A stretch of DNA of 64,000 nt from Paracoccaceae bacterium (GTDB lineage Bacteria; Pseudomonadota; Alphaproteobacteria; Rhodobacterales; Rhodobacteraceae): NCBI GenBank assembly GCA_022843025.1, contig JALHOL010000005.1, positions 248,001 through 312,000 of the forward strand, read 5' to 3'. The notes under the pieces were generated by a model that ran no database searches, was not told the origin of the DNA, and worked only from the letters and a program-made list of their open reading frames with translations. The stretch's first letter is position 1. Each line of letters starts with the position of its first letter. The position numbers and the translations under genes are program-made. This document shows positions 1 through 8,669 of the stretch, one piece after another.

Positions 1-117
1 GGCGAAGGGGCCAGCTGCTGGTCGGCCCGCCTGTCGGGCGAAACCGTCACCTGGGTCAAGGATGGCAAGGATGATGGCACCGGCACGTTGATCGCTGGCA
101 ACGTCAACAACTACTGA
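1..117 (+). CDS. C-terminal end of an unidentified protein (truncated by window edge)
   Basis: An open frame enters from the left edge and gives 38 residues before TGA at 115-117. The tail is Gly/Asp-rich and ends in Asn-Asn-Tyr. It contains one Cys and two Trp and no motif I recognise, so no function is assigned. The frame agrees with the codon use of its neighbours, but the piece is too short to judge further. Confidence 0.5.
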   Translation, partial: GEGASCWSARLSGETVTWVKDGKDDGTGTLIAGNVNNY

Positions 118-299
118 CCCCAGATCAGAACCAAGATTTTCTGATCAATCGCGTCCGAAAATTCGTGGTTAACGCGCGCAGCGGATGGTTAACGGGCCAC
201 ACAACCCCCGTTTGCTGCGTGCATACCATGTGCTGCACAGCCGTCTGCACCGGCTGCTGCCAGGGCAATGCCCAAGGTTAATTCAATAATCCGCTTACC

Positions 300-318
300 T
301 TAACGCCGCTGACGTTAA
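300..318. repeat. Short inverted repeat after the DUF1489 gene
   Basis: TTAACG at 300-305 and CGTTAA at 313-318 form a 6-bp inverted repeat with a 7-nt spacer just beyond the stop of the minus-strand gene at 321. It lacks a U tract, so it is a weak terminator candidate at best. It lies in a 210-bp stretch holding six TTAA tetramers. Confidence 0.25.
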
Positions 319-320
319 CC

Positions 321-749
321 TTAACGCAGGCCGATCTCGGCCAGCGCCTGCGCCAGATCAGGCGGCAGCGCATCTTCACGTTCCCGCCCTTTGGGCAGAT
401 CGCGCGGGCTCTCCGCCGGGTCCAGATAGCGCCAGCCCTGAAACGGGCGGCGCTGCGCGCCCTCGGTTCGGATCACCTCGGCATCCAGCACCAAAGCACA
501 GCGCAGAATGCCATCCGCGCCTTCCACTTTCTCAAGCCCCACAATGCGTTGGCGGGCCAGGATCACGCCCTTAATCACCCAGTACAGCGATCCACCCGAC
601 AGGATTTCCGCTTCGCGCTTGGGCCACATCCGCGTCACATGCACGGCCCGCCCCGCGGGCCAGCGATGCCTCTGGCTCTCCTGCCAGTCGGTCAGATCCT
701 CAACGCTGTCCGCGCCGACACAGAGCTTCAAGATGTTAATATGCGCCAC
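321..749 (-). CDS. DUF1489 family protein
   Basis: This 142-residue protein has the form of the DUF1489 family, a small single-domain family of alphaproteobacteria with no established function. The family-typical N-terminus (NILKLCVGADSVEDL) is present, followed by a central Trp-rich part and an Arg-rich segment near residues 100-125. There is no signal peptide or membrane segment, so it should be cytoplasmic. The start is a GTG at 749 preceded by a purine-rich GGGGGAA. It is divergent from nrdJ, and the 126-bp gap between them carries the nrdJ promoter. The family call is from memory of the N-terminal motif. Confidence 0.7.
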   Translation of the reverse strand: MAHINILKLCVGADSVEDLTDWQESQRHRWPAGRAVHVTRMWPKREAEILSGGSLYWVIKGVILARQRIVGLEKVEGADGILRCALVLDAEVIRTEGAQRRPFQGWRYLDPAESPRDLPKGREREDALPPDLAQALAEIGLR

Positions 750-805
750 GATTCCCCCGAACCAACCCGCGTGGACTCTAGTCTTAACAAAGCCACCCGC
801 AAGGT

Positions 806-834
806 TTGACGCACCGCCCCAATAGGCCTATCTT
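806..834 (+). promoter_or_regulatory. Promoter of nrdJ
   Basis: TTGACG at 806-811 and TATCTT at 829-834 are separated by exactly 17 nt, a good sigma70-type promoter for this GC-rich genome. Transcription would begin near 841, leaving a leader of about 35 nt before the ATG at 876. That is too short for a cobalamin riboswitch. An AAGGA ribosome site lies at about 865-869. Confidence 0.6.
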
Positions 835-875
835 GTGCGCTTCTCCGAAAAGACCGCAAAACCAAGGAAAATCGC

Positions 876-3161
876 ATGTCCCGATTCGCTGCACCCATCG
901 CCGAGCAGATCTGGGACATGAAGTACCGTCTTAAGGAAGCGGACGGCACCCCGATCGACGGTTCGGTCGAAGATACGTGGCGCCGCATCGCCCGCGCATT
1001 GGCCGAGGTAGAGGCCGATCCCGCCCATTGGGAACAGGAATTTTTTGCCGCGCTTGAGGATTTCAAGTTCCTCCCCGCAGGCCGCATCACCGCAGGCGCA
1101 GGCACGGGCCGCAGCGTCACGCTCTTCAACTGCTTTGTCATGGGGACCATCCCCGACAACATGGGCGGCATCTTTGACGGGCTGAAAGAAGCGGCCCTGA
1201 CCATGCAGCAGGGCGGCGGAATCGGCTATGATTTCAGCACGATCCGCCCCCGTGGGGCCGAAGTGAAGGGCGTCGCCGCCGATGCCTCCGGTCCCCTGTC
1301 CTTTATGGATGTGTGGGATGCGATGTGCCGCACCATCATGTCGGCGGGCAGCCGCCGGGGCGCGATGATGGCCACCATGCGCTGCGATCACCCCGATATC
1401 GAACAGTTCATCGAGGCGAAGAAAGACCCCGCCCGTTTACGCATGTTCAACCTTTCGGTGCTAATCACCGATCCCTTCATGGCGGCGGTCAAGGCCGATG
1501 GTCCGTGGGAACTTGTCTTTGATGGCAAGGTCTACAAAACACTTCAGGCGCGCGATCTGTGGAACCGGATCATGCGCAACACGTTCGATTTTGCCGAACC
1601 GGGTGTGATCTTCATCGACCGCATCAACGCGATGAACAACCTCGCCTATTGCGAAACCATTGCCGCCACCAACCCCTGCGGCGAACAACCCCTGCCCCCT
1701 TATGGGGCCTGTCTTCTGGGCTCTATCAACCTGGCAAAACTGGTTAACGGCGCGTTTACCAAAGACGCCACGCTGGACCTGCCCGCGCTCGATCACCTCG
1801 TCCGCACCGCCGTGCGGATGATGGACAACGTGGTCGATGCCAGCCGCTTCCCCCTGCCGCAACAGGCACAGGAAGCGCAGGCAAAACGGCGCATCGGTCT
1901 TGGCGTCACCGGTCTGGCGGATGCGCTTTTGATGGTGGGCCTGCGCTATGGCTCTCAAAAAGCGGCAGAAATCACTGATGAATGGATGCAGGCCATCGCC
2001 CGCGCGGCCTATCTCGCCTCGGCCGATCTGGCGGCTGAAAAGGGGGCCTTCCCCCTGTTCGACGCCGACAAATTCCTCTCCTCCGGCGCGCTGGCCCATA
2101 TGCCGGATGACGTAAAAGCCGCGATCCGCAAGAAGGGCATCCGCAACGCACTCCTCACCTCCATCGCGCCGACCGGCACCATAAGCCTTTATGCCGGCAA
2201 CGTTTCTTCCGGCATCGAACCGGTCTTTGCCTATGCCTATACCCGCAAGGTGCTGCAAAAAGACGGTTCGCGCACGGAAGAAGAGGTCGTCGATTACGCC
2301 GTCCGCCTGTGGCGCGAAACCCATGGCGACGCGCCCCTGCCCGACTATTTCGTCAACGCCCAGACCCTGCCCCCGCTGGACCATGTCCGCATGCAGGCGG
2401 CGGCGCAGAAATGGGTGGACAGTTCGATCTCCAAAACCATCAACTGCCCGGAAGATATCAGTTTTGAAGATTTCCAAGAGGTCTACATGGCCGCTTGGGA
2501 CCAAGGCTGCAAAGGCTGCACCACCTATCGCCCCAACGATGTGACAGGCTCGGTCCTGACCGTATCAGAGTCGTCGGAAAAGACCCCGGCCGAAGCCCCC
2601 GCCGCCCTGCACCAGTCCGGCGACGGGGCCGAAGTTGTGTACCTGTCCGAACCGCTCGACCGCCCCGCCGCGCTGGAAGGGGCGACGTACAAGCTGAAAT
2701 GGCCGGGATCGGAGCACGCGCTCTACATCACCATCAACGACATCGTCATCGCAGGCCACCGCCGCCCGTTCGAGGTGTTCATCAACTCGAAGAACATGGA
2801 ACACTTCGCCTGGACCGTGGCCCTGACCCGCATGATCAGCGCCGTCTTCCGGCGCGGCGGCGACATCTCCTTCGTGGTCGAGGAACTCAAGGCCGTGTTC
2901 GACCCCCGCGGCGGCGCCTGGATGGAAGGCCGCTACATCCCGTCGATCCTCGCCGCCATCGGCGGCGTGATCGAACGCCACCTGATCGACATCGGCTTCA
3001 TCGCGGGCGAAGGCCTCGGACTGAAATCCGACCCCAAGGCCGAAGTGGTTGCCCTCGGCACCCCGCGCGGTAAGTCCTGTTCATCCTGCGGCAGCTTTGA
3101 GATGCGGATGGTCGAAGGCTGCATGACCTGCGCCTCCTGCGGCTATTCCAAATGCGGCTGA
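876..3161 (+). CDS. nrdJ: Class II (adenosylcobalamin-dependent) ribonucleotide reductase
   Basis: This enzyme reduces ribonucleotides to deoxyribonucleotides using a cobalamin-derived radical, so it works with or without oxygen. The active-site motif NPCGEQ is at residues 266-271, giving the thiyl-radical Cys268 with Asn266 and Glu270. The redox pair is Cys86 (LFNCF) and Cys279 (GACLLG). The 11-residue gap between Cys268 and Cys279 matches class II rather than class I enzymes. The C-terminal tail carries six cysteines in CxxC-type pairs that would re-reduce the active site. At 761 residues it is the short form common in this group. The start is supported by AAGGA 7 nt upstream and by a promoter at 806-834. 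A hairpin follows the stop. Confidence 0.93.
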   Translation: MSRFAAPIAEQIWDMKYRLKEADGTPIDGSVEDTWRRIARALAEVEADPAHWEQEFFAALEDFKFLPAGRITAGAGTGRSVTLFNCFVMGTIPDNMGGIFDGLKEAALTMQQGGGIGYDFSTIRPRGAEVKGVAADASGPLSFMDVWDAMCRTIMSAGSRRGAMMATMRCDHPDIEQFIEAKKDPARLRMFNLSVLITDPFMAAVKADGPWELVFDGKVYKTLQARDLWNRIMRNTFDFAEPGVIFIDRINAMNNLAYCETIAATNPCGEQPLPPYGACLLGSINLAKLVNGAFTKDATLDLPALDHLVRTAVRMMDNVVDASRFPLPQQAQEAQAKRRIGLGVTGLADALLMVGLRYGSQKAAEITDEWMQAIARAAYLASADLAAEKGAFPLFDADKFLSSGALAHMPDDVKAAIRKKGIRNALLTSIAPTGTISLYAGNVSSGIEPVFAYAYTRKVLQKDGSRTEEEVVDYAVRLWRETHGDAPLPDYFVNAQTLPPLDHVRMQAAAQKWVDSSISKTINCPEDISFEDFQEVYMAAWDQGCKGCTTYRPNDVTGSVLTVSESSEKTPAEAPAALHQSGDGAEVVYLSEPLDRPAALEGATYKLKWPGSEHALYITINDIVIAGHRRPFEVFINSKNMEHFAWTVALTRMISAVFRRGGDISFVVEELKAVFDPRGGAWMEGRYIPSILAAIGGVIERHLIDIGFIAGEGLGLKSDPKAEVVALGTPRGKSCSSCGSFEMRMVEGCMTCASCGYSKCG

Positions 3162-3163
3162 TG

Positions 3164-3214
3164 GGCGGCTGATCGGCAAGCAGAACTTGCCGATTGCCCG
3201 CCGAACTTGGTTTT
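3164..3214 (+). terminator. Probable terminator of nrdJ
   Basis: ATCGGCAAG (3172-3180) and CTTGCCGAT (3186-3194) form a perfect 9-bp stem with a 5-nt loop. It extends outward with G-U pairs, one mismatch and a GGCGG/CCGCC-type segment to about 3164-3202. A TTTT run follows at 3210-3213. The hairpin begins 2 nt after the nrdJ stop and precedes a new operon. Confidence 0.5.
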
Positions 3215-3241
3215 CCTTGGCCCCCAGAGCGGGCATGCTTG

Positions 3242-3265
3242 TCACGACAGACTCACGCGTCGTGA
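3242..3265. promoter_or_regulatory. Inverted repeat before the ThDP/hydantoinase operon (operator candidate)
   Basis: TCACGAC (3242-3248) and GTCGTGA (3259-3265) are perfect 7-bp inverted halves separated by 10 nt. They sit directly upstream of the GAAAGGA ribosome site of the first gene of the operon, where a repressor could act. The regulator is not known. The LysR gene inside the operon is one candidate, although this is not a classic T-N11-A site. Confidence 0.4.
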
Positions 3266-3277
3266 AAGGAATGCCCG

Positions 3278-4942
3278 ATGCAGAACGGTGGCCAGCTTCT
3301 GGTGCAATCGCTTGTCGCGCTTGGCGCGACCCGCGCCTTTGGCGTGCCCGGGGAAAGCTATCTTGCCGTTCTGGATGCCCTGCATGATACGGGCGGCCAG
3401 CTTGATTTCACGCTCTGCCGGAATGAGGGCGGCGCCGCTTTCATGGCCGCTGCCTGGGGCAAGCTGACAGGAAGCCCCGGCATCTGCATGGTCACGCGCG
3501 GGCCGGGGGTGACCAATGCCTCCATCGGCATTCACACCGCGATGCAGGATTCCGCCCCCATGATCATCTTCGTGGGTCAGGTCGGAACTGACATGCAGGG
3601 ACGTGAGGCGTTTCAGGAAATCGACTACCGCGCCGTCTTTGGCACCATGGCGAAATGGGCGACAGAGATCACCCATGTCGACCGGATTCCCGAAGTGCTT
3701 TCAAGGGCATGGATCACCGCCCTGTCCGGCCGCCCCGGCCCTGTGGTGATCGCACTGCCCGAAGATATGCTGACCACCCTCACCAACACCGCACCCTTGA
3801 CCACTGCCGCCACCATCCGTGAACCGGCCCCCGATGCCGCCACGATGGCGGATACGCTGGCCCTGCTGCGCGCCTCGCAACGCCCCCTGATCCTGCTGGG
3901 CGGCTGCAACTGGACCGATACCGGACGCGCCGCCCTCCAATCCTTTGCCGAGGCGTCCGATATCCCCACCATCGCCGCCTTTCGCTTTCAGGACCGGTTC
4001 GACAACCATTCCCCGGTCTATGCGGGCGAGGCGGGGGTGGGCATGCCGCCCCATGTCCGCAAGCTTATCCTTGAGGCCGACACGATCCTCGCCCTGAACA
4101 TCAGGTTCGGTGAGATGACAACCGATGCCTATACCCTTCTGGACGTGCCGGTTCCCAAACAGCGGCTGATCCATGTCCACCCATCAGACCGCGAGATTGG
4201 CAAGATCTATCAACCCATCCTTGGCATTCAGGCCGGGCCCAACGCCTTTGCCGCCGCGCTTTCCCCGGTTTCCGGGTCCTGGGCCGCGTGGCGCGAAACC
4301 GCGCGGGCGGGGTATGAGGCCAGCTTTGACGCCCCCGCACAGCCGTCGCCGGTCGACATGGTCGCCGTTACCGCCCATCTGCGCGCGATCCTGCCCGATG
4401 ACGTGATCCTGACGAATGGCGCGGGCAATTTCACCGTCTGGCCCAACAAATTCTTCAAGTTCGGGCGCAAGGCGCGGCTTCTGGCCCCGCAATCGGGGGC
4501 GATGGGTTATGGCCTGCCTGCCGCCATTGCGGCCAAGGTTGCCTATCCGGGACGGACCGTGGTTTGTTTTGCGGGCGACGGGGATTTTCAGATGAACTGT
4601 CAAGAGCTTGGCACCGCCATGCAGGCGGGCGCGCAGCCCATCGTGTTGATCCTGAACAACGGCACCTATGGCACCATCCGCGCCCATCAGGAACGCAACT
4701 ACCCGGCCCGCGTCTCCGGCACCGATCTGGAAAACCCGGATTTCAGCGCACTCGCCCGCGCCTATGGGTTCCATGCCGAACGGGTGGACACGACCGCCGA
4801 TTTCCCCGCCGCCTTTGCCCGCGCGCTGGCGTCGAAAACCGGGGCGGTGCTGGACCTGAACATTTCGGCTGAGGCAATCACCCCGCGGGTGACCCTGTCG
4901 CAGATGCGCGCCAACGCCCTTGCGGCAAAGGAAAAATCCTGA
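3278..4942 (+). CDS. Thiamine-diphosphate-dependent enzyme of the acetolactate synthase-like family
   Basis: The 554 residues have the three-domain layout of IlvB-like enzymes: an N-terminal PYR domain with the cofactor-activating Glu26 in GVPGES, a middle domain (about 190-330), and a C-terminal PP domain with the ThDP/Mg motif from GDGD at about 433 to Asn-Asn at about 460. Such enzymes decarboxylate or ligate 2-oxo acids. There is no regulatory subunit gene beside it, and the neighbours are catabolic, so true branched-chain acetolactate synthase is unlikely. It opens an operon: a GAAAGGA site is 10 nt before the ATG, and its stop overlaps the next start by one base (TGATG). The substrate is unknown. 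A carboligase, aldehyde lyase or 2-oxo acid decarboxylase role is possible. Confidence 0.8.
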   Translation: MQNGGQLLVQSLVALGATRAFGVPGESYLAVLDALHDTGGQLDFTLCRNEGGAAFMAAAWGKLTGSPGICMVTRGPGVTNASIGIHTAMQDSAPMIIFVGQVGTDMQGREAFQEIDYRAVFGTMAKWATEITHVDRIPEVLSRAWITALSGRPGPVVIALPEDMLTTLTNTAPLTTAATIREPAPDAATMADTLALLRASQRPLILLGGCNWTDTGRAALQSFAEASDIPTIAAFRFQDRFDNHSPVYAGEAGVGMPPHVRKLILEADTILALNIRFGEMTTDAYTLLDVPVPKQRLIHVHPSDREIGKIYQPILGIQAGPNAFAAALSPVSGSWAAWRETARAGYEASFDAPAQPSPVDMVAVTAHLRAILPDDVILTNGAGNFTVWPNKFFKFGRKARLLAPQSGAMGYGLPAAIAAKVAYPGRTVVCFAGDGDFQMNCQELGTAMQAGAQPIVLILNNGTYGTIRAHQERNYPARVSGTDLENPDFSALARAYGFHAERVDTTADFPAAFARALASKTGAVLDLNISAEAITPRVTLSQMRANALAAKEKS

Positions 4943-7038
4943 TGTCCCCCGCTCGCCCCCCCGTCCGGCTTGGTGCCGATATCGGCGGCACCTTCACCGA
5001 TATCGTGCTGGAGGTGGGCGAAACGCTGCATTCCACCAAGATCCTGACCGATTACACCGCCCCCGAACAACCCATCCTTGACGGTATCACCCGGCTATTG
5101 GGCGAGGCCGGGCTTACCCCGGCCGATCTGGAAATCGTGATCCACGGCACCACGCTGGCCACCAACGCCCTGATCGAACGGCGCGGCGCGCGCACAGCCT
5201 TTGTCACGACTGAGGGCTTTCGCGATGTGGTGGAAATGCGGACGGAAAACCGCTTTGACCAATACGATCTGAATATCCGCCTGCCCGCACCGCTTGTCCC
5301 GCGTGAGGATCGCTTCACCGTCGCAGGCCGCATCGGTGCCGAAGGGCAGGAACTGGCCCCGCTGGACGAGGCCGCGCTGGAAGCGCTGGCCGACCGCATC
5401 GCCAAGGGCGGTTATGGGGCGGTGGCCATCGGCTTTATCCATTCCTACATGAACCCCGCCCATGAACGCCGCGCGCGGGATATCAGCGCCGCCAAGGTGG
5501 GGGTGCCGATTTCGATATCCTCCGAAGTATCGCCCCAGATGCGGGAATTCGAACGCTTCAACACCGTCTGCGCCAATGCCTATGTCCGCCCGCAAATGGC
5601 CGATTACCTGAAGCGGTTGCAAATCCGGCTGGCAGACATGGGGGCGGGCTGCCCGGTCTACATGATCCATTCCGGCGGCGGGTTGATCGATGTGGACACC
5701 GCCGCCGAATTTCCGGTGCGTCTGGTGGAAAGCGGCCCCGCCGGCGGGGCCATCTTCGCCGCCGACGTCGCGCGGCGCTTTGGGCTGGACCGGGTGGTCA
5801 GCTACGATATGGGCGGCACCACCGCCAAGATCTGCCTGATCGAAGATTTCGCCCCCAAGACCGCCCGCAGTTTTGAGGTCGCGCGCACCACCCGCTTTGC
5901 CAAGGGATCGGGGATGCCCATTTCCATCCCGGTGATCGAGATGATCGAGATCGGCGCAGGCGGCGGCTCCATCGCCTGGGTCGACAGCATGGGCCGCATC
6001 CAGACAGGCCCGGAATCCGCCGCATCGGAACCCGGCCCTGCCTGTTATCAGCGCGGCGGCGAACGGCCTGCCATCACCGATGCCGATCTGGTGCTGGGCA
6101 AGATCGACCCTGAAAATTTCGCAGGCGGGGCGATCCGCCTGTCGCCCGCCGCAGCCAAGGCCGCCATCGCCCGCGATGTGGGCGACCGCCTGTCCTTGCC
6201 GGTCGAGGCTGCGGCCTTTGGCATTTGCGAGGTGGTGGATGAAAACATGGCCAATGCCGCCCGCGTGCATGCGGTGGAGAACGGCAAGAACATCGCCGAC
6301 AACATGATGATCGCTTTCGGCGGGGCCGCCCCCCTGCACGCCGCGCGGCTGTGCGAAAAGCTGGGCATCGACCGCTGCCTTGTGCCGCCCGGCGCGGGGG
6401 TGGGCTCTGCCATCGGTTTCCTGCGCGCGCCCTTCGGGTATGAGGCGCTGATGTCCAAAGTGACCCGCCTGTCGCGTTTTGATATCGCGGGGGTCAATGC
6501 CATGCTGGCCGACCTCACCGCCACTGCCGAAGGCTTTGTCCGCGCCGGCAGCGCGGGCGTGGTGCATCGCGAGATCACCGCTTTCATGCGCTATGTCGGT
6601 CAGGGCTGGGAAATCCCGGTTCCCCTGCCAGACCGCCCTTTCACCGCCGATGACATCCCCGCCCTGCGAACGGCCTTCCGCGAAAACTATGCCCGCTTCT
6701 TCGGTCGCGCCATCGACGGGCTGGACGGGCTGGAGATCGAGGTCGTCACCTGGTCGGTCAAGGCGCAGGATGAACGCCCCGCGCCGCCGCGCCAGACCCT
6801 GACCATGGGCAACGGCACGGTTGCCCCGTCGCAAACCCGCGCGGTCTTTGACCCGACCGCGGGCCGTGCCCTGCCCTCCGCGATCCATGACCGCGGCGCC
6901 CTTTCACCCGGCGCCCGCATCATTGGCCCCGCCGTGATCGTCGAACGCGAAACCGCCACCGTCGTCACCGCGCCCTTTGATGCGGTGATGCAGGATGACG
7001 GCTCCCTCCTCCTCCTCCGCAAGGAACCGACGCCATGA
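4942..7038 (+). CDS. hyuA: Hydantoinase/5-oxoprolinase family protein, subunit A
   Basis: HyuA-type subunits are ASKHA-fold ATPases that, with HyuB, open cyclic amides (hydantoins, 5-oxoproline) at the cost of ATP; relatives include acetone carboxylase. The N-terminal phosphate loop GADIGGTFTD is at about 11-20, and the second ATPase motif DMGGTTAK lies near residue 290. The length of 698 is normal for a stand-alone A subunit. The start codon overlaps the stop of the ThDP gene, and the stop overlaps hyuB (ATGA), which implies translational coupling. The specific substrate cannot be read from the sequence. No hydantoin racemase or carbamoylase is nearby, which argues against a standard hydantoin-to-amino-acid pathway. 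Confidence 0.85.
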   Translation: MSPARPPVRLGADIGGTFTDIVLEVGETLHSTKILTDYTAPEQPILDGITRLLGEAGLTPADLEIVIHGTTLATNALIERRGARTAFVTTEGFRDVVEMRTENRFDQYDLNIRLPAPLVPREDRFTVAGRIGAEGQELAPLDEAALEALADRIAKGGYGAVAIGFIHSYMNPAHERRARDISAAKVGVPISISSEVSPQMREFERFNTVCANAYVRPQMADYLKRLQIRLADMGAGCPVYMIHSGGGLIDVDTAAEFPVRLVESGPAGGAIFAADVARRFGLDRVVSYDMGGTTAKICLIEDFAPKTARSFEVARTTRFAKGSGMPISIPVIEMIEIGAGGGSIAWVDSMGRIQTGPESAASEPGPACYQRGGERPAITDADLVLGKIDPENFAGGAIRLSPAAAKAAIARDVGDRLSLPVEAAAFGICEVVDENMANAARVHAVENGKNIADNMMIAFGGAAPLHAARLCEKLGIDRCLVPPGAGVGSAIGFLRAPFGYEALMSKVTRLSRFDIAGVNAMLADLTATAEGFVRAGSAGVVHREITAFMRYVGQGWEIPVPLPDRPFTADDIPALRTAFRENYARFFGRAIDGLDGLEIEVVTWSVKAQDERPAPPRQTLTMGNGTVAPSQTRAVFDPTAGRALPSAIHDRGALSPGARIIGPAVIVERETATVVTAPFDAVMQDDGSLLLLRKEPTP

Positions 7039-8669
7039 GCGACTCTACGATGGAAATCCGGATGCAGGTGATGTGGAACCGCCTGATCTCGGTCGTGGAA
7101 GAACAGGCGATGACCCTGCTTCGCACTGCCTTTTCCACCAGCGTGCGCGAGGCGGGCGATCTTTCGGCGGGCGTGTTTGATCCAAAGGGGCGGATGCTGG
7201 CGCAGGCGGTGACCGGCACGCCGGGCCATGTGAACACGATGGCCGAGGCGGTCGGTCATTTCATCGAAGAAATCGGCCGCGCCAACATGTTCCCCGGCGA
7301 TACCTATGTGACCAATGACCCGTGGAAGGGCACCGGCCACCTGCATGACATCACGATGGTCTCACCCTCATTCCTTGGGGAAACGCTGGTGGGGTTCTTT
7401 GCCTGCACCGCCCATGTGGTGGATGTGGGCGGGCGCGGGTTCGGGGCGGATGGCAAGTCGGTCTATGAGGAAGGCATCCAGATCCCCATCATGAAATTCG
7501 CCGAACGGGGCGTCGTGAATGCCGATCTGGTGCGCCTGATCCGCGCCAATGTGCGCGAACCCAATCAGGTGGTGGGGGATTTCTATTCGCTGGCCGCCTG
7601 CAATGATGTGGGCCACCGCCGCCTTACGGGCATGATGCAGGAAATCGGCCTGCCCTCGCTGGATGCGCTGGGAGAATTCATCTTTGCCCGCACGCGCGCC
7701 GCCACGCTGGACCGCATCCGCGCCCTGCCGCAAGGGGCATGGGACAATGTGCTGGATACGGATGGCTATGATGAACCCGTCCGCCTTGTGGCGAGGGTGT
7801 CGGTGGCGGGCGATGCGGTGAATGTCGATTTTACCGGCAGCGCCCCGGTCAGCCGTTGGGGCATCAACGTGCCTGTGATCTATACCAAGGCCTATGCCTC
7901 CTATGCGCTGAAATGCGTGATCGCGCCGGATATTCCCAACAACTGGGCGTCTTTGCAGGCCTTCACCATCTCGTCCCCCGAAAACATCCTGAACGCGCCG
8001 CGCCCTGCGCCCGTGTCCGTGCGCCATGTCATCGGCCATCTGGTGCCCGACCTTGTGCTGGGCGCGCTGGCCAAGGCCCTGCCGGGGCAGGTGCTGGCCG
8101 AAGGGGCGGCGTCGCTGTGGAACATCCACATGTCGGTGCGCCCGGTGGCCGGGCAGGCCGGGCGGCGGGCCGAGATCCTGATGTTCAACTCGGGCGGCAT
8201 GGGCGCGCGGCCTGGGCTGGATGGCCTTTCGGCCACGGCCTTCCCGTCCGGCGTGATGACCATGCCGATCGAGGCGACGGAACATACCGGCCCCATCACC
8301 ATCTGGCGCAAGGAGTTGCGCCCCGACAGCGGCGGCGATGGCGCGCATCGCGGCGGGCTTGGTCAGATCATCGAGATTGAACCCGCACCGGGGCATGAGT
8401 TCGACTTTTCCGCCATGTTCGACCGTGTGAACCATCCCGCCAAGGGCCGCGATGGCGGCGGGCCGGGGGCGGCGGGCTGCGTCGCGCTGGATGACGGGAC
8501 GGTTCTGAACCCCAAGGGCTGGCAGCATGTTCCGGCCGGGCGCAAGCTGATCCTGCATCTGCCGGGCGGCGGCGGCTTTGGCGACCCCGCCCAGCGCAGC
8601 GCGGAGGACCGGCAGGCCGACCGCATCAAGGGCTATGTGACGGCACCCGCCACCGGAGAGACCAAATGA
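7035..8669 (+). CDS. hyuB: Hydantoinase/5-oxoprolinase family protein, subunit B
   Basis: This is the 544-residue partner of the A subunit just upstream. Typical HyuB features are the N-terminal helix with REAGDLSAGVFDPKGRMLAQ (about 41-60), the segment THVTNDPWKGTGHLHD-like around residues 95-110, and the Gly-rich C-terminus with LPGGGGFGDP near 515. The B subunit carries the metal-dependent hydrolytic site in this family. It overlaps hyuA by 4 bp and the following gene by 4 bp. It should be cytoplasmic and form a heteromer with HyuA. The real substrate is unknown, as for the whole operon. Confidence 0.85.
   Translation: MSDSTMEIRMQVMWNRLISVVEEQAMTLLRTAFSTSVREAGDLSAGVFDPKGRMLAQAVTGTPGHVNTMAEAVGHFIEEIGRANMFPGDTYVTNDPWKGTGHLHDITMVSPSFLGETLVGFFACTAHVVDVGGRGFGADGKSVYEEGIQIPIMKFAERGVVNADLVRLIRANVREPNQVVGDFYSLAACNDVGHRRLTGMMQEIGLPSLDALGEFIFARTRAATLDRIRALPQGAWDNVLDTDGYDEPVRLVARVSVAGDAVNVDFTGSAPVSRWGINVPVIYTKAYASYALKCVIAPDIPNNWASLQAFTISSPENILNAPRPAPVSVRHVIGHLVPDLVLGALAKALPGQVLAEGAASLWNIHMSVRPVAGQAGRRAEILMFNSGGMGARPGLDGLSATAFPSGVMTMPIEATEHTGPITIWRKELRPDSGGDGAHRGGLGQIIEIEPAPGHEFDFSAMFDRVNHPAKGRDGGGPGAAGCVALDDGTVLNPKGWQHVPAGRKLILHLPGGGGFGDPAQRSAEDRQADRIKGYVTAPATGETK

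Noticed and set aside
169-324. CtrA binding site
   Set aside because: TTAA tetramers are present but no pair shows the TTAA-N7-TTAA spacing.
841-875. Cobalamin riboswitch in front of the B12-dependent nrdJ
   Set aside because: The leader from the predicted start of transcription is only about 35 nt, and no B12-box-like sequence is visible.
5095-6888. A 597-codon open frame antisense to hyuA
   Set aside because: Composition is low-complexity and Gly/His/Arg-rich; hyuA in the sense frame has clear ATPase motifs and coupled starts and stops.
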